Assembly (NCBI GenBank): GCA_022843925.1
Contig: JALHMS010000020.1
Coordinates: forward strand, 1-64,000
From: Burkholderiales bacterium
Lineage (GTDB): Bacteria; Pseudomonadota; Gammaproteobacteria; Burkholderiales; Ga0077523
Reading direction: 5' to 3'
Length of the DNA stretch: 64,000 bases
The notes under the pieces are model-generated. The model saw nothing but the letters and a program-made list of their open reading frames with translations, was not told the origin of the DNA and did not search any database. A program made the translations under genes and the position numbers. How positions within the stretch are numbered: position 1 is the stretch's first letter; each line of letters opens with the position of its first letter. Below, in pieces: positions 36,623-47,261 of this stretch.

Positions 36623-37510
36623 ATGCTCAATTTCCAGGATCTCATTCTCACGCTCCAGACGTACTGGGGCCGCCAGGGCTGCGCGCTGCTGCAGCCCTAC
36701 GACATGGAGGTCGGCGCCGGTACCTCGCACACCGCCACCTTCCTGCGGGCCCTCGGCCCGGAACCCTGGCGCGCCGCGTACGTCCAGCCGTCCCGTCGCC
36801 CGAAGGACGGCCGCTACGGCGAGAACCCGAACCGCCTCCAGCACTACTACCAGTACCAGGTGGTGCTGAAGCCCTCCCCGCCCGACATCCTCGACCTCTA
36901 CCTCGGCTCGCTCCGCGCGATCGGCATCGACCCCGCTGAACACGACATCCGCTTCGTCGAGGACGACTGGGAGAACCCGACGCTCGGCGCCTGGGGGCTC
37001 GGCTGGGAGGTCTGGCTGAACGGCATGGAGGTGACGCAGTTCACCTATTTCCAGCAGGTGGGCGGCATCGACTGCAAGCCCATCACCGGCGAGATCACCT
37101 ACGGGCTGGAGCGTCTCGCGATGTACCTGCAGGGCGTCGAGAACGTGTTCGACCTGCAGTGGACACCCGGACTCACCTACCGCGATGTCTACCACCAGAA
37201 CGAGGTGGAGCAGTCCACCTACAACTTCGAGCACGCCGACGCGCCCATGCTCTTCGCGCACTTCGGCGACTACGAGACGCAGGCGAAGGCCCTGATGGCC
37301 GCGCAGCTCGCCCTCCCCGCCTACGAGATGGTCCTGAAGGCCGCCCACACCTTCAACATGCTCGACGCCCGCGGCGCGATCTCCGTGACGGAACGCGCCG
37401 CCTACATCGGTCGCATCCGCAACCTCGCGCGCGCCGTGGCACAGGCGTACTACGAATCGCGCGAGCGGCTCGGTTTCCCGATGGCGCAGCGCGCGAAGGC
37501 GGCGGCATGA
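36623..37510 (+). CDS. glyQ: Glycine-tRNA ligase alpha subunit
   Basis: A 295-residue catalytic alpha chain of the tetrameric glycyl-tRNA synthetase. It starts [15 protein letters not shown]. Motif elements are [22 protein letters not shown], the [19 protein letters not shown] stretch and [20 protein letters not shown]. It matches the length and sequence typical of proteobacteria. Its stop overlaps the glyS start by ATGA. Confidence 0.98.
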   Translation: MLNFQDLILTLQTYWGRQGCALLQPYDMEVGAGTSHTATFLRALGPEPWRAAYVQPSRRPKDGRYGENPNRLQHYYQYQVVLKPSPPDILDLYLGSLRAIGIDPAEHDIRFVEDDWENPTLGAWGLGWEVWLNGMEVTQFTYFQQVGGIDCKPITGEITYGLERLAMYLQGVENVFDLQWTPGLTYRDVYHQNEVEQSTYNFEHADAPMLFAHFGDYETQAKALMAAQLALPAYEMVLKAAHTFNMLDARGAISVTERAAYIGRIRNLARAVAQAYYESRERLGFPMAQRAKAAA

Positions 37511-39597
37511 ACCGCCCGTTGCTCGTCGAACTCTTCACCGAGGAACTCCCGCCCAAGGCGCTCGAGAGGCTCGGCCGCGCGTTCGCGGACGGCATCCAGG
37601 CAGGGCTCGTCTCCCGCGGCCTCTCGGCAGCAGATGCTGTCGTCACCCCCTACGCCACGCCGCGCCGTCTGGCGGTCCGCATCGAGAGCGTCGCCGACCA
37701 GGCCGCCGACCGCACCGAGACGAAGAAGCTGATGCCCTCGAAGGTGGGCTTCGATGCGTCCGGCGCGCCGACGCCTGCCCTCGCGAAGCGGCTCGAGAAG
37801 GAAGGCGCCGCCGCGGGCGAGTGCGAACGCCGCATGGAAGGCGATGCCGAGTACGTGTTCCTCGAACGCCGCCTGCCCGGCGTCGGACTCGCGGAGGGCC
37901 TGCAGGCGTCGCTCCTGGACAGCATCGCCAAGCTGCCGATCCCGAAGGTCATGGGCTACCAGCTGGCCGATGGCGAGACCACCGTGCACTTCGTGCGTCC
38001 GGCCCACGGTCTGGTCGCCCTGCACGGCGCCGAAGTTGTTCCGGTGTCCGCACTCGGGCTCACCGCAGGTCGTGTCACGCAGGGTCATCGATTCCAGGGC
38101 GCACGCGACATCGCGATCGCCGACGTCGATGCCTACGTCCCGATGCTCGTCGAACGCGGGCAGGTCATCGCCTCGTTCACCGAGCGCCGCACCGCGATCG
38201 ACACCGCCCTGCGCACCCAGGCCGCGGCGTTCGGAGCCTCCCTCGGTCCGGAGGCGGACTTCGCACCGCTGCTGGATGAAGTCACGGCGCTGGTGGAGTT
38301 CCCCACGGTCTACGCAGGCCAGTTCGAGGAAGCCTTCCTCGCCGTGCCGCAGGAATGCCTCATCCTGACGATGCGGCAGAACCAGAAGTACTTCCCGCTG
38401 TTCGACGCCGGCGGCCGCCTGACGCACCGGTTCCTGATCGTCTCGAACATGCGGCTCGCGAACCCCGTGAACGTCGTCACCGGGAACGAACGCGTGGTCC
38501 GACCCCGCCTCGCCGATGCCCGCTTCTTCTTCGAGACGGACAAGAAGACCCGCCTCGAATACCGCGTGCCCCAGCTCGCCGCGGTCGTGTATCACAACAA
38601 GCTCGGCACCCAGGGCGAACGATCCGAGCGGGTGGCAAAGCTCGCGACCGAGATCGCCCCGGTCCTCGGCGCCGATCCGGCCCAGGCCGAACGCGCGGCG
38701 CGGCTCGCCAAGGCAGACCTCGTGACGGGTATGGTGGGCGAGTTCCCGGAACTGCAGGGGATCATGGGCCGGTACTACGCACTCGCCGACGACGAGCCCC
38801 CCGCGGTGGCGGAGGCCATCGAGCAGCACTACCGTCCGCGATTCGCTGGCGACGCGCTGCCCTCCAGCCCGGTGTCGATGACGGTGGCGCTGGCCGACAA
38901 GCTGGAGACCCTCGCGGGCCTCTTCGGCATCGGGCAGCTTCCCACCGGCGACAAGGACCCGTTCGCGTTGCGGCGGCACGCGCTGGGCGTGATCCGCATG
39001 CTGATCGAGGCCGGGCTGCCGGCCGATCTCGACCAGCTCGTCGCCGCCGCCTTCGCGGCATTCCCGGCCGGCAAGGTGGCCGATGCGCACACCGATCTTG
39101 AGACGTTCATCTTCGAGCGCCTGCACGGCTACCTCTCGGATCAGGGCTACACCACCAACGAGATCGAAGCCGTGCTTTCGCTGCGTCCGGTGCGCCTCGC
39201 GCTGATCCCGAAGCAGCTCGCCGCCGTGCGCGCCTTCGCGGCACTGCCCGAGGCGAAGCCCCTCGCAGCGGCCAACAAGCGGATCGGCAATATCCTGCGC
39301 AAGACCGAAGGCGATTGGACGGGCGCCGACGCCGCCGTCCTGGTGGAACCCGCAGAGAAGGCACTGCTCGCCGCCTACGAGGTGGCCCGGCCGCGGTTCG
39401 AGGCGTTGTTCGATGCGCACGACTACGCCGGCGCCCTGCAGAGCCTCGCGCCGCTCAAGACGCCGGTGGATGCCTTCTTCGACGGCGTGATGGTGATGGC
39501 GGACGACGCGAAGCTGCGGGAGAATCGGCTGGCCTTGCTGTCGGATCTCCGACGCCTCATGAACCGCGTGGCCGACCTTTCGCGTCTCGCCACCTAG
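37507..39597 (+). CDS. glyS: Glycine-tRNA ligase beta subunit
   Basis: A 696-residue beta chain binding tRNA-Gly. It begins [15 protein letters not shown] and carries [21 protein letters not shown], the [10 protein letters not shown] block, and a C-terminal anticodon-binding DALR-like helical domain (about 570-690). It includes the HD-like helical region with [13 protein letters not shown]. It is intact and coupled to glyQ. Confidence 0.97.
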   Translation: MNRPLLVELFTEELPPKALERLGRAFADGIQAGLVSRGLSAADAVVTPYATPRRLAVRIESVADQAADRTETKKLMPSKVGFDASGAPTPALAKRLEKEGAAAGECERRMEGDAEYVFLERRLPGVGLAEGLQASLLDSIAKLPIPKVMGYQLADGETTVHFVRPAHGLVALHGAEVVPVSALGLTAGRVTQGHRFQGARDIAIADVDAYVPMLVERGQVIASFTERRTAIDTALRTQAAAFGASLGPEADFAPLLDEVTALVEFPTVYAGQFEEAFLAVPQECLILTMRQNQKYFPLFDAGGRLTHRFLIVSNMRLANPVNVVTGNERVVRPRLADARFFFETDKKTRLEYRVPQLAAVVYHNKLGTQGERSERVAKLATEIAPVLGADPAQAERAARLAKADLVTGMVGEFPELQGIMGRYYALADDEPPAVAEAIEQHYRPRFAGDALPSSPVSMTVALADKLETLAGLFGIGQLPTGDKDPFALRRHALGVIRMLIEAGLPADLDQLVAAAFAAFPAGKVADAHTDLETFIFERLHGYLSDQGYTTNEIEAVLSLRPVRLALIPKQLAAVRAFAALPEAKPLAAANKRIGNILRKTEGDWTGADAAVLVEPAEKALLAAYEVARPRFEALFDAHDYAGALQSLAPLKTPVDAFFDGVMVMADDAKLRENRLALLSDLRRLMNRVADLSRLAT

Positions 39598-39614
39598 CCC
39601 ACGGCGCCCAGCCA

Positions 39615-40151
39615 GTGAAACTCGCCATCCTCGACCGTGACGGAGTCATCAACCACGACAGCGACCAGTTCATCAAGTCGCCCGAGGAGTTCCGTCCGAT
39701 CGCCGGCAGCGCCGACGCCGTCGCTAAGCTGAACCACGCCGGCTTTCACGTGGTGGTCGCGACGAACCAGTCGGGGGTCGGTCGCGGCCTCTTCGACATG
39801 GCGACGCTGAACGCGATCAACGAGAAGATGATGCGCATCGTCGCGCAGGCCGGCGGGCGGATCGATGCGGTCTTCTACTGCCCCTGCGCCGCCGATGCGA
39901 ATTGCGAGTGCCGCAAGCCGCGGCCAGGCATGTTCCACGACATCGAGCAGCGCTTCGGGATGTCGCTCAGCGGGATGCCGAGCGTCGGCGATTCCCTTCG
40001 CGATCTCCAGGCCTCCACCGAAGTGGGCGCGCAGCCGATGCTCGTGCTGACCGGCAAGGGTCGCAAGACGCAGGCGACGGGTGGTCTTCCGCCCGGCACC
40101 CTCGTGTTCCCGGACCTCGCGGCGGCCGTGGATCGCATCGTCCTCGGATGA
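39615..40151 (+). CDS. gmhB: D-glycero-beta-D-manno-heptose 1,7-bisphosphate 7-phosphatase
   Basis: A 178-residue HAD phosphatase of LPS heptose synthesis. Catalytic Asp7 and Asp9 lie in LDRDGVIN, with VATNQSGVGRG, the zinc loop cysteines in FYCPCAADANCECRKP, and GDSLRDLQAS. It starts with GTG at 39615. It overlaps plsC by ATGA. The zinc finger and size are diagnostic for GmhB. Confidence 0.95.
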   Translation: MKLAILDRDGVINHDSDQFIKSPEEFRPIAGSADAVAKLNHAGFHVVVATNQSGVGRGLFDMATLNAINEKMMRIVAQAGGRIDAVFYCPCAADANCECRKPRPGMFHDIEQRFGMSLSGMPSVGDSLRDLQASTEVGAQPMLVLTGKGRKTQATGGLPPGTLVFPDLAAAVDRIVLG

Positions 40152-40876
40152 ACGAAGCGCTCGTCTTCGCACGCTCGCTGCTGTTCGCCGTCATCCAGGC
40201 CGCCCTCACCATCGTCTTCGGTGTCCTGTCGCTCGGCACCGTCGTCCTGCCGCCGTTCGGCCGCTATCGCTTCATCGCCCTCTGGTCGCGCATCGTGCTG
40301 TGGTTCGCGCATCACCTCTGCGGCGTGCGCTACCGCGTGACCGGCACCGAACACCTGCCGACCGAACCGTGCATCGTGCTTTGCAAGCACCAGTCCGCCT
40401 GGGAGACACTCTCGCTGCAGCTGATCCTGCCGCCGCAGGTCTGGGTGCTGAAGCGGGAACTGTTGCGGGTGCCCTTCTTCGGCTGGGGACTCGCGATGCT
40501 GAGCCCCATCGCCATCGACAGAAGTGCCGGCCGGCAGGCTCTCAAGCAGATGGTCACCCAGGGCAGGCAGCGCCTCGGGATGGGCTTCTGGATCGTGATG
40601 TACCCGGAAGGCACGCGGGTGCCCCCGGGCCAGCGCGGTCAGTACCACATCGGCGGGGCCTGGCTCGCGACGCAGACGGGCGCGAAGGTGGTCCCCATCG
40701 CGCACAATGCGGGCACGGTCTGGCCCCGCAACGCGTTCCTTAAGCATCCGGGCACCATCACGGTGACGATCGGCCGCCCGATCGACCCGACAGGCATGAA
40801 GCCAGAGGCATTGCGGCTACAGGTGGAGGAATGGATCGAGACGGAAGTGGCGCGGCTCGGCTCGGCTCGGGCCTGA
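40148..40876 (+). CDS. plsC: 1-acyl-sn-glycerol-3-phosphate acyltransferase
   Basis: A 242-residue inner-membrane acyltransferase making phosphatidic acid. A membrane helix lies at about 8-35. The catalytic motif is the HX4E variant His81-Glu86 in KHQSAWET, which replaces HX4D and is common in this lineage. The phosphate-binding motif is YPEGTR (about 153-158). It follows gmhB with a 4-bp overlap, linking LPS and phospholipid synthesis. Confidence 0.92.
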   Translation: MNEALVFARSLLFAVIQAALTIVFGVLSLGTVVLPPFGRYRFIALWSRIVLWFAHHLCGVRYRVTGTEHLPTEPCIVLCKHQSAWETLSLQLILPPQVWVLKRELLRVPFFGWGLAMLSPIAIDRSAGRQALKQMVTQGRQRLGMGFWIVMYPEGTRVPPGQRGQYHIGGAWLATQTGAKVVPIAHNAGTVWPRNAFLKHPGTITVTIGRPIDPTGMKPEALRLQVEEWIETEVARLGSARA

Positions 40877-41619
40877 CGGGAGATCTCTTCCCCGTGACCG
40901 TGGTCGACGAACCGCGGCGCACGCGGCTTGCCGGCCGCGAGATCCCCTACCGCCTGAAGCGCAGTCAGCGCCGCCGCCGCATCGCCTTCCTGGTGGACGA
41001 GAACGGCCTCACGGTCCACACGCCCTGGCGCGTGGCCGACGCCGCCATCGACCACGCGCTCGCCAGCGCTGCCGACTGGATCCTGCGCAAGCTCGACGAA
41101 TGGTCCGCGCGCCCCCGGACGCCACGGCGGCAGTGGATCGACGGCGAACCCGTCGACTACCTCGGGCGTGTCCTGCAGCTGGAGCTCGTGCACGACCCGC
41201 TGGTGGCGCTCACCGAGATCGACGAACGCGTCCTGCGCGTGCGCACCCCGAAACCCGACGACGCGGAGGCGATCCGCGCCCTCGTCGTGAGGTGGTACCG
41301 CCGCCATGCCGAGCGCCACTTCCCCGAACGCATCGACCACTTCGTCGCGCGCCTGGGCGTCGAGCGGCCGCGCATCTTCCTCTCCGACGCGGTGGGCCGC
41401 TGGGGCAGCTGCAATTCCAAGCGCGAGGTGCGCCTCAACTGGCGCCTGATGCAGGCACCGACCCACGTCGTCGACTACGTGGTCGCCCACGAGCTCGCGC
41501 ACCTGGTGCACCTGAACCACTCCGCGCGATTCTGGCGGACGGTGGAGCGGATCTTTCCCGACTACGAATCCGCCCGCGCGGAACTCGCGGGTTCGAGCCG
41601 GTACTTCATGTCGCTGTGA
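40831..41619 (+). CDS. YgjP-like metal-dependent hydrolase (DUF45/M48-like)
   Basis: A 262-residue zincin-like protein. The zinc site is His220, Glu221, His224 and His230 in HELAHLVHLNH, and the preceding GRWGSCNSK block is a family hallmark. The family has been called SprT-like or YgjP and linked to UTP pyrophosphatase activity in E. coli. The start at 40831 overlaps plsC by 46 bp. An in-frame GTG near 40894 is an alternative. Confidence 0.88.
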   Translation: MDRDGSGAARLGSGLTGDLFPVTVVDEPRRTRLAGREIPYRLKRSQRRRRIAFLVDENGLTVHTPWRVADAAIDHALASAADWILRKLDEWSARPRTPRRQWIDGEPVDYLGRVLQLELVHDPLVALTEIDERVLRVRTPKPDDAEAIRALVVRWYRRHAERHFPERIDHFVARLGVERPRIFLSDAVGRWGSCNSKREVRLNWRLMQAPTHVVDYVVAHELAHLVHLNHSARFWRTVERIFPDYESARAELAGSSRYFMSL

Positions 41620-41654
41620 GCGGTCCGCGACATCGCCTGCGATACACTCGCCCC

Positions 41655-41795
41655 ATGATCTCAAGAGCCCTCTGCATCGCCCTGCTCGTGGCACTCGCCG
41701 TTCCGGCCTGCGGCCTCAAGGGCCCGCTCTATCTCCCCGACCAGAAACCACCTCCAGCAGCGGGCGGCAAGGCCTCTGCCATCCAGAAGAAGTGA
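41655..41795 (+). CDS. lptM: LptM-like LPS translocon lipoprotein
   Basis: A 46-residue lipoprotein. A signal peptide ends at the lipobox VPAC with Cys19, followed by the diagnostic GLKGPLYLP. LptM (YifL) helps assembly and disulfide maturation of the LptD/E outer-membrane translocon. It ends by overlapping the GTG start of lysA, the usual lptM-lysA order in proteobacteria. Confidence 0.9.
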   Translation: MISRALCIALLVALAVPACGLKGPLYLPDQKPPPAAGGKASAIQKK

Positions 41796-43036
41796 CTCCT
41801 TTCCCCTCGCGCGACGGCGAGCTGTTCGCCGAAGACGTGCCGCTCGCCGCCATCGCTGCGGCCCACGGCACGCCCTGCTACGTCTATTCCCGCGCAGCGA
41901 TCACGGCTGCGTGGCACGCCTTCGACGATGCCCTCGGAACCCGCCCCCACCTCCTGTGCTACGCGATGAAGGCGAACTCCAGTCTCGCGGTGCTCGACCT
42001 GCTGGCCCGCCTGGGCAGCGGATTCGACATCGTGTCGGGCGGCGAACTCGCACGCGTCATCGCGGCCGGGGGTGACCCGGGCAAGGTGGTGTTCTCCGGC
42101 GTCGGCAAGACCGAAGCGGAGATGCGGATGGCGCTGGAGCACGGCATCCGCTGCTTCAATGTCGAGTCCGTGCCCGAGCTGCGACGCCTCTCGGCTGTGG
42201 CCACGGCCGTCGGGCGCGAAGCGCGCGTCAGCCTGCGCGTGAACCCGGACGTCGATGCGGGCACCCACCCGTACATCTCCACCGGCCTCAAGGAGAACAA
42301 GTTCGGCGTCGCCTTCGAGGATGCTCCCGACGCCTACGCGGAAGCGGCATCGCTGCCGGGGCTGCGGGTGACGGGCGTCGACTGCCACATCGGATCGCAG
42401 ATCACCGAGGTCGCGCCGTTCGTCGACGCCCTCGACAAGGTGCTCGACCTGGTGGACCGCCTCGCCGCGCGGGGCATCGTGATCGAGCATCTCGACGTGG
42501 GAGGCGGCCTCGGCATCCGCTACGACGACGAAGTGCCGCCGTCCGCCGGCGACTACATCGGCGCCCTGCTCGCGTGCCTCGGCGATCGTCCCCTCGAGAT
42601 CCTGATGGAGCCGGGCCGTGCGCTGGTGGGCAACGCCGGCGTGCTGCTCACGCGCGTGGAGTACCTGAAGCCCGGCGCCGCGAAGAGCTTCGCGATCGTC
42701 GACGCCGCCATGAACGACCTGATGCGGCCCGCGCTGTACGAGGCGTATCACGGCATCGTGCCGGTCAGGCCGCGCGCGGGTGCCGGCGTGCGGTACGACG
42801 TGGTCGGCCCGGTGTGCGAGAGCGGCGACTTCCTGGGCCGCGATCGGGAACTTCGCGTCGAGCCCGGCGATCTGCTCGCGGTGATGTCCGCCGGTGCCTA
42901 CGGAATGAGCATGGCTTCCAACTACAACACGCGTCCGCGCGCGGCCGAGGTGATGGTCGACGGCGACCGCGTGCACGTCATCCGAGAACGCGAGTCCGTG
43001 GCGGAGCTGTTCGCGCTGGAGCGGAGACTGCCGTGA
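41792..43036 (+). CDS. lysA: Diaminopimelate decarboxylase
   Basis: A 414-residue PLP enzyme making lysine from meso-diaminopimelate. The Schiff-base lysine is Lys60 in CYAMKANSS. HIGSQI and DVGGGLGIRY frame the PLP phosphate site. EPGRALVGNAG and GPVCESGDFLG carry substrate and catalytic residues, with the Cys in VCESGD. It starts with GTG at 41792 in an overlap with the lptM stop, and its own stop overlaps the RND adaptor start. Confidence 0.97.
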   Translation: MTPFPSRDGELFAEDVPLAAIAAAHGTPCYVYSRAAITAAWHAFDDALGTRPHLLCYAMKANSSLAVLDLLARLGSGFDIVSGGELARVIAAGGDPGKVVFSGVGKTEAEMRMALEHGIRCFNVESVPELRRLSAVATAVGREARVSLRVNPDVDAGTHPYISTGLKENKFGVAFEDAPDAYAEAASLPGLRVTGVDCHIGSQITEVAPFVDALDKVLDLVDRLAARGIVIEHLDVGGGLGIRYDDEVPPSAGDYIGALLACLGDRPLEILMEPGRALVGNAGVLLTRVEYLKPGAAKSFAIVDAAMNDLMRPALYEAYHGIVPVRPRAGAGVRYDVVGPVCESGDFLGRDRELRVEPGDLLAVMSAGAYGMSMASNYNTRPRAAEVMVDGDRVHVIRERESVAELFALERRLP

Positions 43037-44169
43037 GCCGGTCGGGCGCCGTGGCCGTCGCGGCGGCGCTCGCGTTCCTGCTGGGGGCGTGCTCGAAGGG
43101 CGATGATGCGGGCGTCGCGAAGAAGCCGGAGAAGGTCACGGCCCCTGTGCCCGTCACGGTGGCCACCGTGACCCGCAAGTCCGTACCGGTGCGCCTTGCC
43201 GCCGTCGGCACCGTCGAGGCGTCCGCCACGGTGGCCCTGAAGGCGCGCATCGACGGCGAGATCACCGCGGTGCGCTTCACGGACGGCGCAGCGGTCACCC
43301 GCGGCCAGATCCTCTTCGAACTCGACGACCGCGAACTGCGCTCCCGCGCCGACGAGCTGCGCGCGAACGTGCAACGCGATCGCGCGATGGTCGTCAACCA
43401 GCAGGCGCGCGAGCAGCGCTTCCGCGATCTGCGCGAGAAGGGCTTCGTGTCCGACGACGCGTGGCAGCAGGCGCGCACCGACCGCGATGCCGCGGTGGCG
43501 ACGCTCGCGGCGAACGAGGCGGCACTCGCGGCGGCGCAGGTCGCGCTGTCGTACACGCGGATCACGGCGCCCGTGGCGGGCCGGATCGGCCGTGCCGTGC
43601 TGCAGACGGGCAATGCGGTGAAGGCGAACGACGTGACATCACTGGCGGTCATCAACGCAGTCTCGCCTGCGTACATCGGCTTCCCGGTACCCGAGCAACG
43701 GCTCGCCGACCTGCGTGCCCGTCTGGCGGCCGGCCCGCTTCCGGTCACTGCCACGCCGACGGGCGGAGCCGCCGGCATCGACGACGGCCGCCTGACGTTC
43801 GTCGATAACAGCGTCGACAGCGCGACGGGCACCGTCCGCCTGCGCGCCACGTTCCCCAACCGCGACGAGGCCCTCTGGCCCGGGCAGTTCGCGCGGGTCT
43901 CCGTCACGCTGCGAGAAGACCCGGACGCCATCGTCGCACCCGCCGAGTCCGTGCAGACGGGTCCGAAGGGCGCGTACGTCTACGTGCTGAAGGCCGACCA
44001 GACGGTGGAGCTGCGGCCGGTCGTGGTCGATCGTACCGAAGGACCCGACGCCGTCATCGCGAGTGGGGTCGCTCCGGGCGAGATCGTGGTGGTCTCCGGT
44101 CAGCTGCGCCTGACGCCGGGTGCCAGGGCATCGTCCGCACGCAACGGACCCGCAGCGAAGTCCCCGTGA
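43033..44169 (+). CDS. RND efflux periplasmic adaptor (lipoprotein)
   Basis: A 378-residue membrane-fusion protein. The signal ends at the lipobox FLLGAC with Cys20. A beta-barrel/lipoyl layer (about 60-95 and 185-215), an alpha-hairpin (about 105-165) with RDLREKGFVSDDAWQQ, and a beta-barrel with TAPVAGRIG follow. It starts with GTG at 43033 overlapping lysA (GTGA). It partners the RND pump that follows with another GTGA overlap. Substrate is unknown. Confidence 0.92.
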   Translation: MSRSGAVAVAAALAFLLGACSKGDDAGVAKKPEKVTAPVPVTVATVTRKSVPVRLAAVGTVEASATVALKARIDGEITAVRFTDGAAVTRGQILFELDDRELRSRADELRANVQRDRAMVVNQQAREQRFRDLREKGFVSDDAWQQARTDRDAAVATLAANEAALAAAQVALSYTRITAPVAGRIGRAVLQTGNAVKANDVTSLAVINAVSPAYIGFPVPEQRLADLRARLAAGPLPVTATPTGGAAGIDDGRLTFVDNSVDSATGTVRLRATFPNRDEALWPGQFARVSVTLREDPDAIVAPAESVQTGPKGAYVYVLKADQTVELRPVVVDRTEGPDAVIASGVAPGEIVVVSGQLRLTPGARASSARNGPAAKSP

Positions 44170-47100
44170 ACATCTCGGCGCCCTTCGTCCACCGGCCGGT
44201 GATGACGTGGCTCCTGATGCTGGCCATCGTCATCTTCGGCGTGTTCGCCTACCGGAAGCTGCCGGTCGCGCAGTTGCCGAACGTCGACTACCCGACCATC
44301 CAGGTGACGGCGCGACTGCCGGGAGCCAGCCCGGACACGATGGCCTCGGCGGTGGCCACTCCGCTCGAGAAGGAGTTCTCGGCCATCGCGGGCCTGGAAC
44401 AGATGAGCTCGTCGAGTGCGAAGGGCACCGTCCAGATCACGCTGCAGTTCGCGCTCGATCGCGACATCGACGCCGCGTCGCAGGACGTGCAGACCGCGAT
44501 CACGCTGGCGCGGCGCACCCTGCCGGACATGCCCGTGCCGCCCTCGGCGCGCAAGGTCAACCCCGCGGACCTCCCGGTGTTCTACCTCGCGCTCACCTCC
44601 GACACGCTCCCCATGTCCGCGGTGGACGAGTACGCGCAGACGCTGATCGCGCAGCGGATGTCGACGGTGAGCGGTGTCGCCCAGGTGCAGGTGTACGGCG
44701 CCCAGAAGTACGCGGTGCGCGTGCAGGTCGACCCGGACGCCCTCGCGGCGCGCGGCGTGGGCATCGACGAAGTCGCGCAGGCCATCGCCGCGCACAACCC
44801 GAACCTCCCGACGGGCACGCTGAGCGGTCCGAAGCGTGCCGTGTCGGTGGAATCCACGGGGCAGCTGCGCGACGCCGCGGCGTTCCGCGAAGTGGTGGTG
44901 GCGTGGCGCAACGGGGCGCCGCTTCGCCTCAAGGATGTCGGCCGCGTCATCGACAGCGTCGAGGACGACAAGCAGGCCGCCTGGTACAACGAGCGGCGCG
45001 GCATCATGCTCGCGGTGCTGCGGCAGCCCGGCACCAACACGGTCGAGGTGGTCGACGCGCTGCAGAAGCTGCTGCCGGGCTTCCGCGAACAGATCCCCGC
45101 GAGCGTCGGTCTCGACGTGGTCTACGACCGCTCCGTGTCGATCCGCGAATCGGTGCACGACGTCCAGTTCACGCTGGTGCTCGCGCTGGCCCTCGTGGTG
45201 ATGGTGATCTTCCTGTTCCTCCGGAACCTGTCGGCGACGCTGATCCCGAACGTCGCGCTGCCGCTCTCGATCATCGGGACGTTCTCCGTGATGTATCTGC
45301 TGGGCTACAGCCTCGACAACCTGTCGCTGATGGCGCTCACGCTGTCGGTGGGCTTCGTCGTGGACGACGCCATCGTGATGCTCGAGAACATCGCGCGGCA
45401 TCTCGAGATGGGCAAGTCGCGCATGCAGGCCACGCTGGAAGGCTCGAAGGAGATCGCCTTCACCATCGTCTCGATGACCGTCTCGCTCGCGGCGGTGTTC
45501 CTCCCGGTGCTCTTCATGGGCGGCGTGGTCGGGCGCCTGCTGCACGAGTTCGCGGTGACGATCATGGCGGCCATCCTGGTCTCGGGCTTCGTGTCGCTGA
45601 CGCTCACGCCGCTCATGTGCAGCCGCATGCTGCGGCCCGAGCACGAAACGAAGCACGGCCGGATCTACATGGCGCTCGAACGCGGCTTCGACGCACTGCG
45701 GCGCGGCTACGAAGTCACGCTCCGCACCACACTCGCCTTCCCACGGACGGCGATGCTGGCGTTCCTCGGCATCACGCTCGCGACGGCCCAGCTCTTCTCC
45801 ACCATCCCCAAGGGCTTCCTGCCGAGCGAGGACGTCGGCCAGCTCTTCGCCTTCACCGAGGCCGCGCAGGACATCTCCTTCGATGCGATGTACGAGCTGC
45901 AGCAGCAGGCCGCTGCCGCGATCCGTACCGATCCTGCCGTGGCGGGGACCATGGCCATGATGGGCGTGAGCGGCTCCAGTCAGTCGATCAGCCTGGGGCG
46001 CATCCTGGTGCGCCTGAAGCCCCGCAGCGAACGGCCGAGCGCCGACGAGGTGATGGCACGGCTGCGTCCGAAGGTGCAGTCGATTCCGGGCATCAAGGTG
46101 TACCTCCAGAACCTCCCCAGCATCCGCCTCGGCGGACGCATCACCAAGAGCCAGTACCAGTACACGCTGTACGGATCGGAAGCGGAGGATCTCTACCGGT
46201 GGGCGCCGGTCATCGAGGAGAAAGTGCGCGGACTGCCGGGCTTCCTCGATGTCACCAGCGACCTCCAGCTCAAGAACCGGCAGGTCGTGGTCAACATCGA
46301 CCGCGATCGGGCGGCTGCGCTCGGCGTCACGGCGCAGCAGATCCAGGAGGCCCTCTACAGCGCCTATGGCTCCCGGCAGGTGTCGACCATCTTCACCCCG
46401 ACGAATGAGTACCAGGTCGTGCTGGAGGCACTACCCGAGGCGCAGACCGAACCCGCAGCACTGGCGAAGCTCCACGTGCGCAGCGCGAGCGGGGCGCTCG
46501 TCCCGCTGGCGTCGGTGGCGACGCTCTCGCCGGGAATCGGGCCGCTCACCATCAGCCATCTCGGCCAACTCCCGGCGGTGACCATCTCCTTCAACCTGCA
46601 ACCCGGTGTGGCGCTCGGCCAGGGAATCGCAGCGGTCGATCGACTCATGGCCGAACTCGACGTCCCCGCCACCGTGAACCGCAGCTTCCAGGGCTCGGCC
46701 CAGGCCTTCCAGGAGTCGTTCGCGGGGATGGGTCTGCTGCTCGTGCTCGCCGTGTTCGTGATCTACCTGATCCTCGGCATGCTCTACGAGAGCTTCCTGC
46801 ACCCGGTCACGATCCTGTCGGGCCTGCCCACAGCGGGTCTGGGTGCGCTGCTCACGCTGATGGCCTTCGGGCAGGAGCTCGACATGTACGGCTTCGTGGG
46901 CCTCGTGATGCTGATCGGCATCGTGAAGAAGAACGCGATCATGATGGTCGACTTCGCCATCGCGTCGCGGCGCCAGGGTCAACTCGATCCGGCGACTGCC
47001 ATCTTCGATGCCGCACTCACGCGCTTCCGTCCGATCATGATGACCACCATGGCAGCCCTCATGGGTACCCTGCCCATCGCATTGGGCTTCGGCGCGGGCG

Positions 47101-47261
47101 CGGAGGTGCGCCGGCCACTGGGCCTCGCGGTCGTCGGCGGCCTGGTGTTCTCGCAGATCCTCACGCTGTACATCACGCCGGTCGTCTACATCTATCTCGA
47201 GCGCTTCAGCGCGTGGACTGGGCAGCGCCGTGGCGGCGCACTCGCCCGGCACGGCGCCTGA
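44166..47261 (+). CDS. RND efflux transporter (HAE1/MdtB-like)
   Basis: A 1031-residue inner-membrane proton-driven pump with 12 helices and two large periplasmic loops. It begins MNISAPFVHRPVMTWLLMLA. The proton-relay region in helix 4 has TLSVGFVVDDAIVMLENI, with the paired Asp residues. Other landmarks are PIALGFGAGAEVRRPLG near the C-terminus and the CSRML-like loop before 500. It starts with GTG at 44166. No outer-membrane TolC-type gene is in the window, so a shared channel is inferred. Likely substrates are drugs, detergents or solvents. Confidence 0.93.
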   Translation: MNISAPFVHRPVMTWLLMLAIVIFGVFAYRKLPVAQLPNVDYPTIQVTARLPGASPDTMASAVATPLEKEFSAIAGLEQMSSSSAKGTVQITLQFALDRDIDAASQDVQTAITLARRTLPDMPVPPSARKVNPADLPVFYLALTSDTLPMSAVDEYAQTLIAQRMSTVSGVAQVQVYGAQKYAVRVQVDPDALAARGVGIDEVAQAIAAHNPNLPTGTLSGPKRAVSVESTGQLRDAAAFREVVVAWRNGAPLRLKDVGRVIDSVEDDKQAAWYNERRGIMLAVLRQPGTNTVEVVDALQKLLPGFREQIPASVGLDVVYDRSVSIRESVHDVQFTLVLALALVVMVIFLFLRNLSATLIPNVALPLSIIGTFSVMYLLGYSLDNLSLMALTLSVGFVVDDAIVMLENIARHLEMGKSRMQATLEGSKEIAFTIVSMTVSLAAVFLPVLFMGGVVGRLLHEFAVTIMAAILVSGFVSLTLTPLMCSRMLRPEHETKHGRIYMALERGFDALRRGYEVTLRTTLAFPRTAMLAFLGITLATAQLFSTIPKGFLPSEDVGQLFAFTEAAQDISFDAMYELQQQAAAAIRTDPAVAGTMAMMGVSGSSQSISLGRILVRLKPRSERPSADEVMARLRPKVQSIPGIKVYLQNLPSIRLGGRITKSQYQYTLYGSEAEDLYRWAPVIEEKVRGLPGFLDVTSDLQLKNRQVVVNIDRDRAAALGVTAQQIQEALYSAYGSRQVSTIFTPTNEYQVVLEALPEAQTEPAALAKLHVRSASGALVPLASVATLSPGIGPLTISHLGQLPAVTISFNLQPGVALGQGIAAVDRLMAELDVPATVNRSFQGSAQAFQESFAGMGLLLVLAVFVIYLILGMLYESFLHPVTILSGLPTAGLGALLTLMAFGQELDMYGFVGLVMLIGIVKKNAIMMVDFAIASRRQGQLDPATAIFDAALTRFRPIMMTTMAALMGTLPIALGFGAGAEVRRPLGLAVVGGLVFSQILTLYITPVVYIYLERFSAWTGQRRGGALARHGA

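Noticed and set aside
37450-39420. 656-codon open frame antisense to glyS
   Set aside because: glyS is complete with all motifs and in an operon. The opposite frame has no start context or domain.
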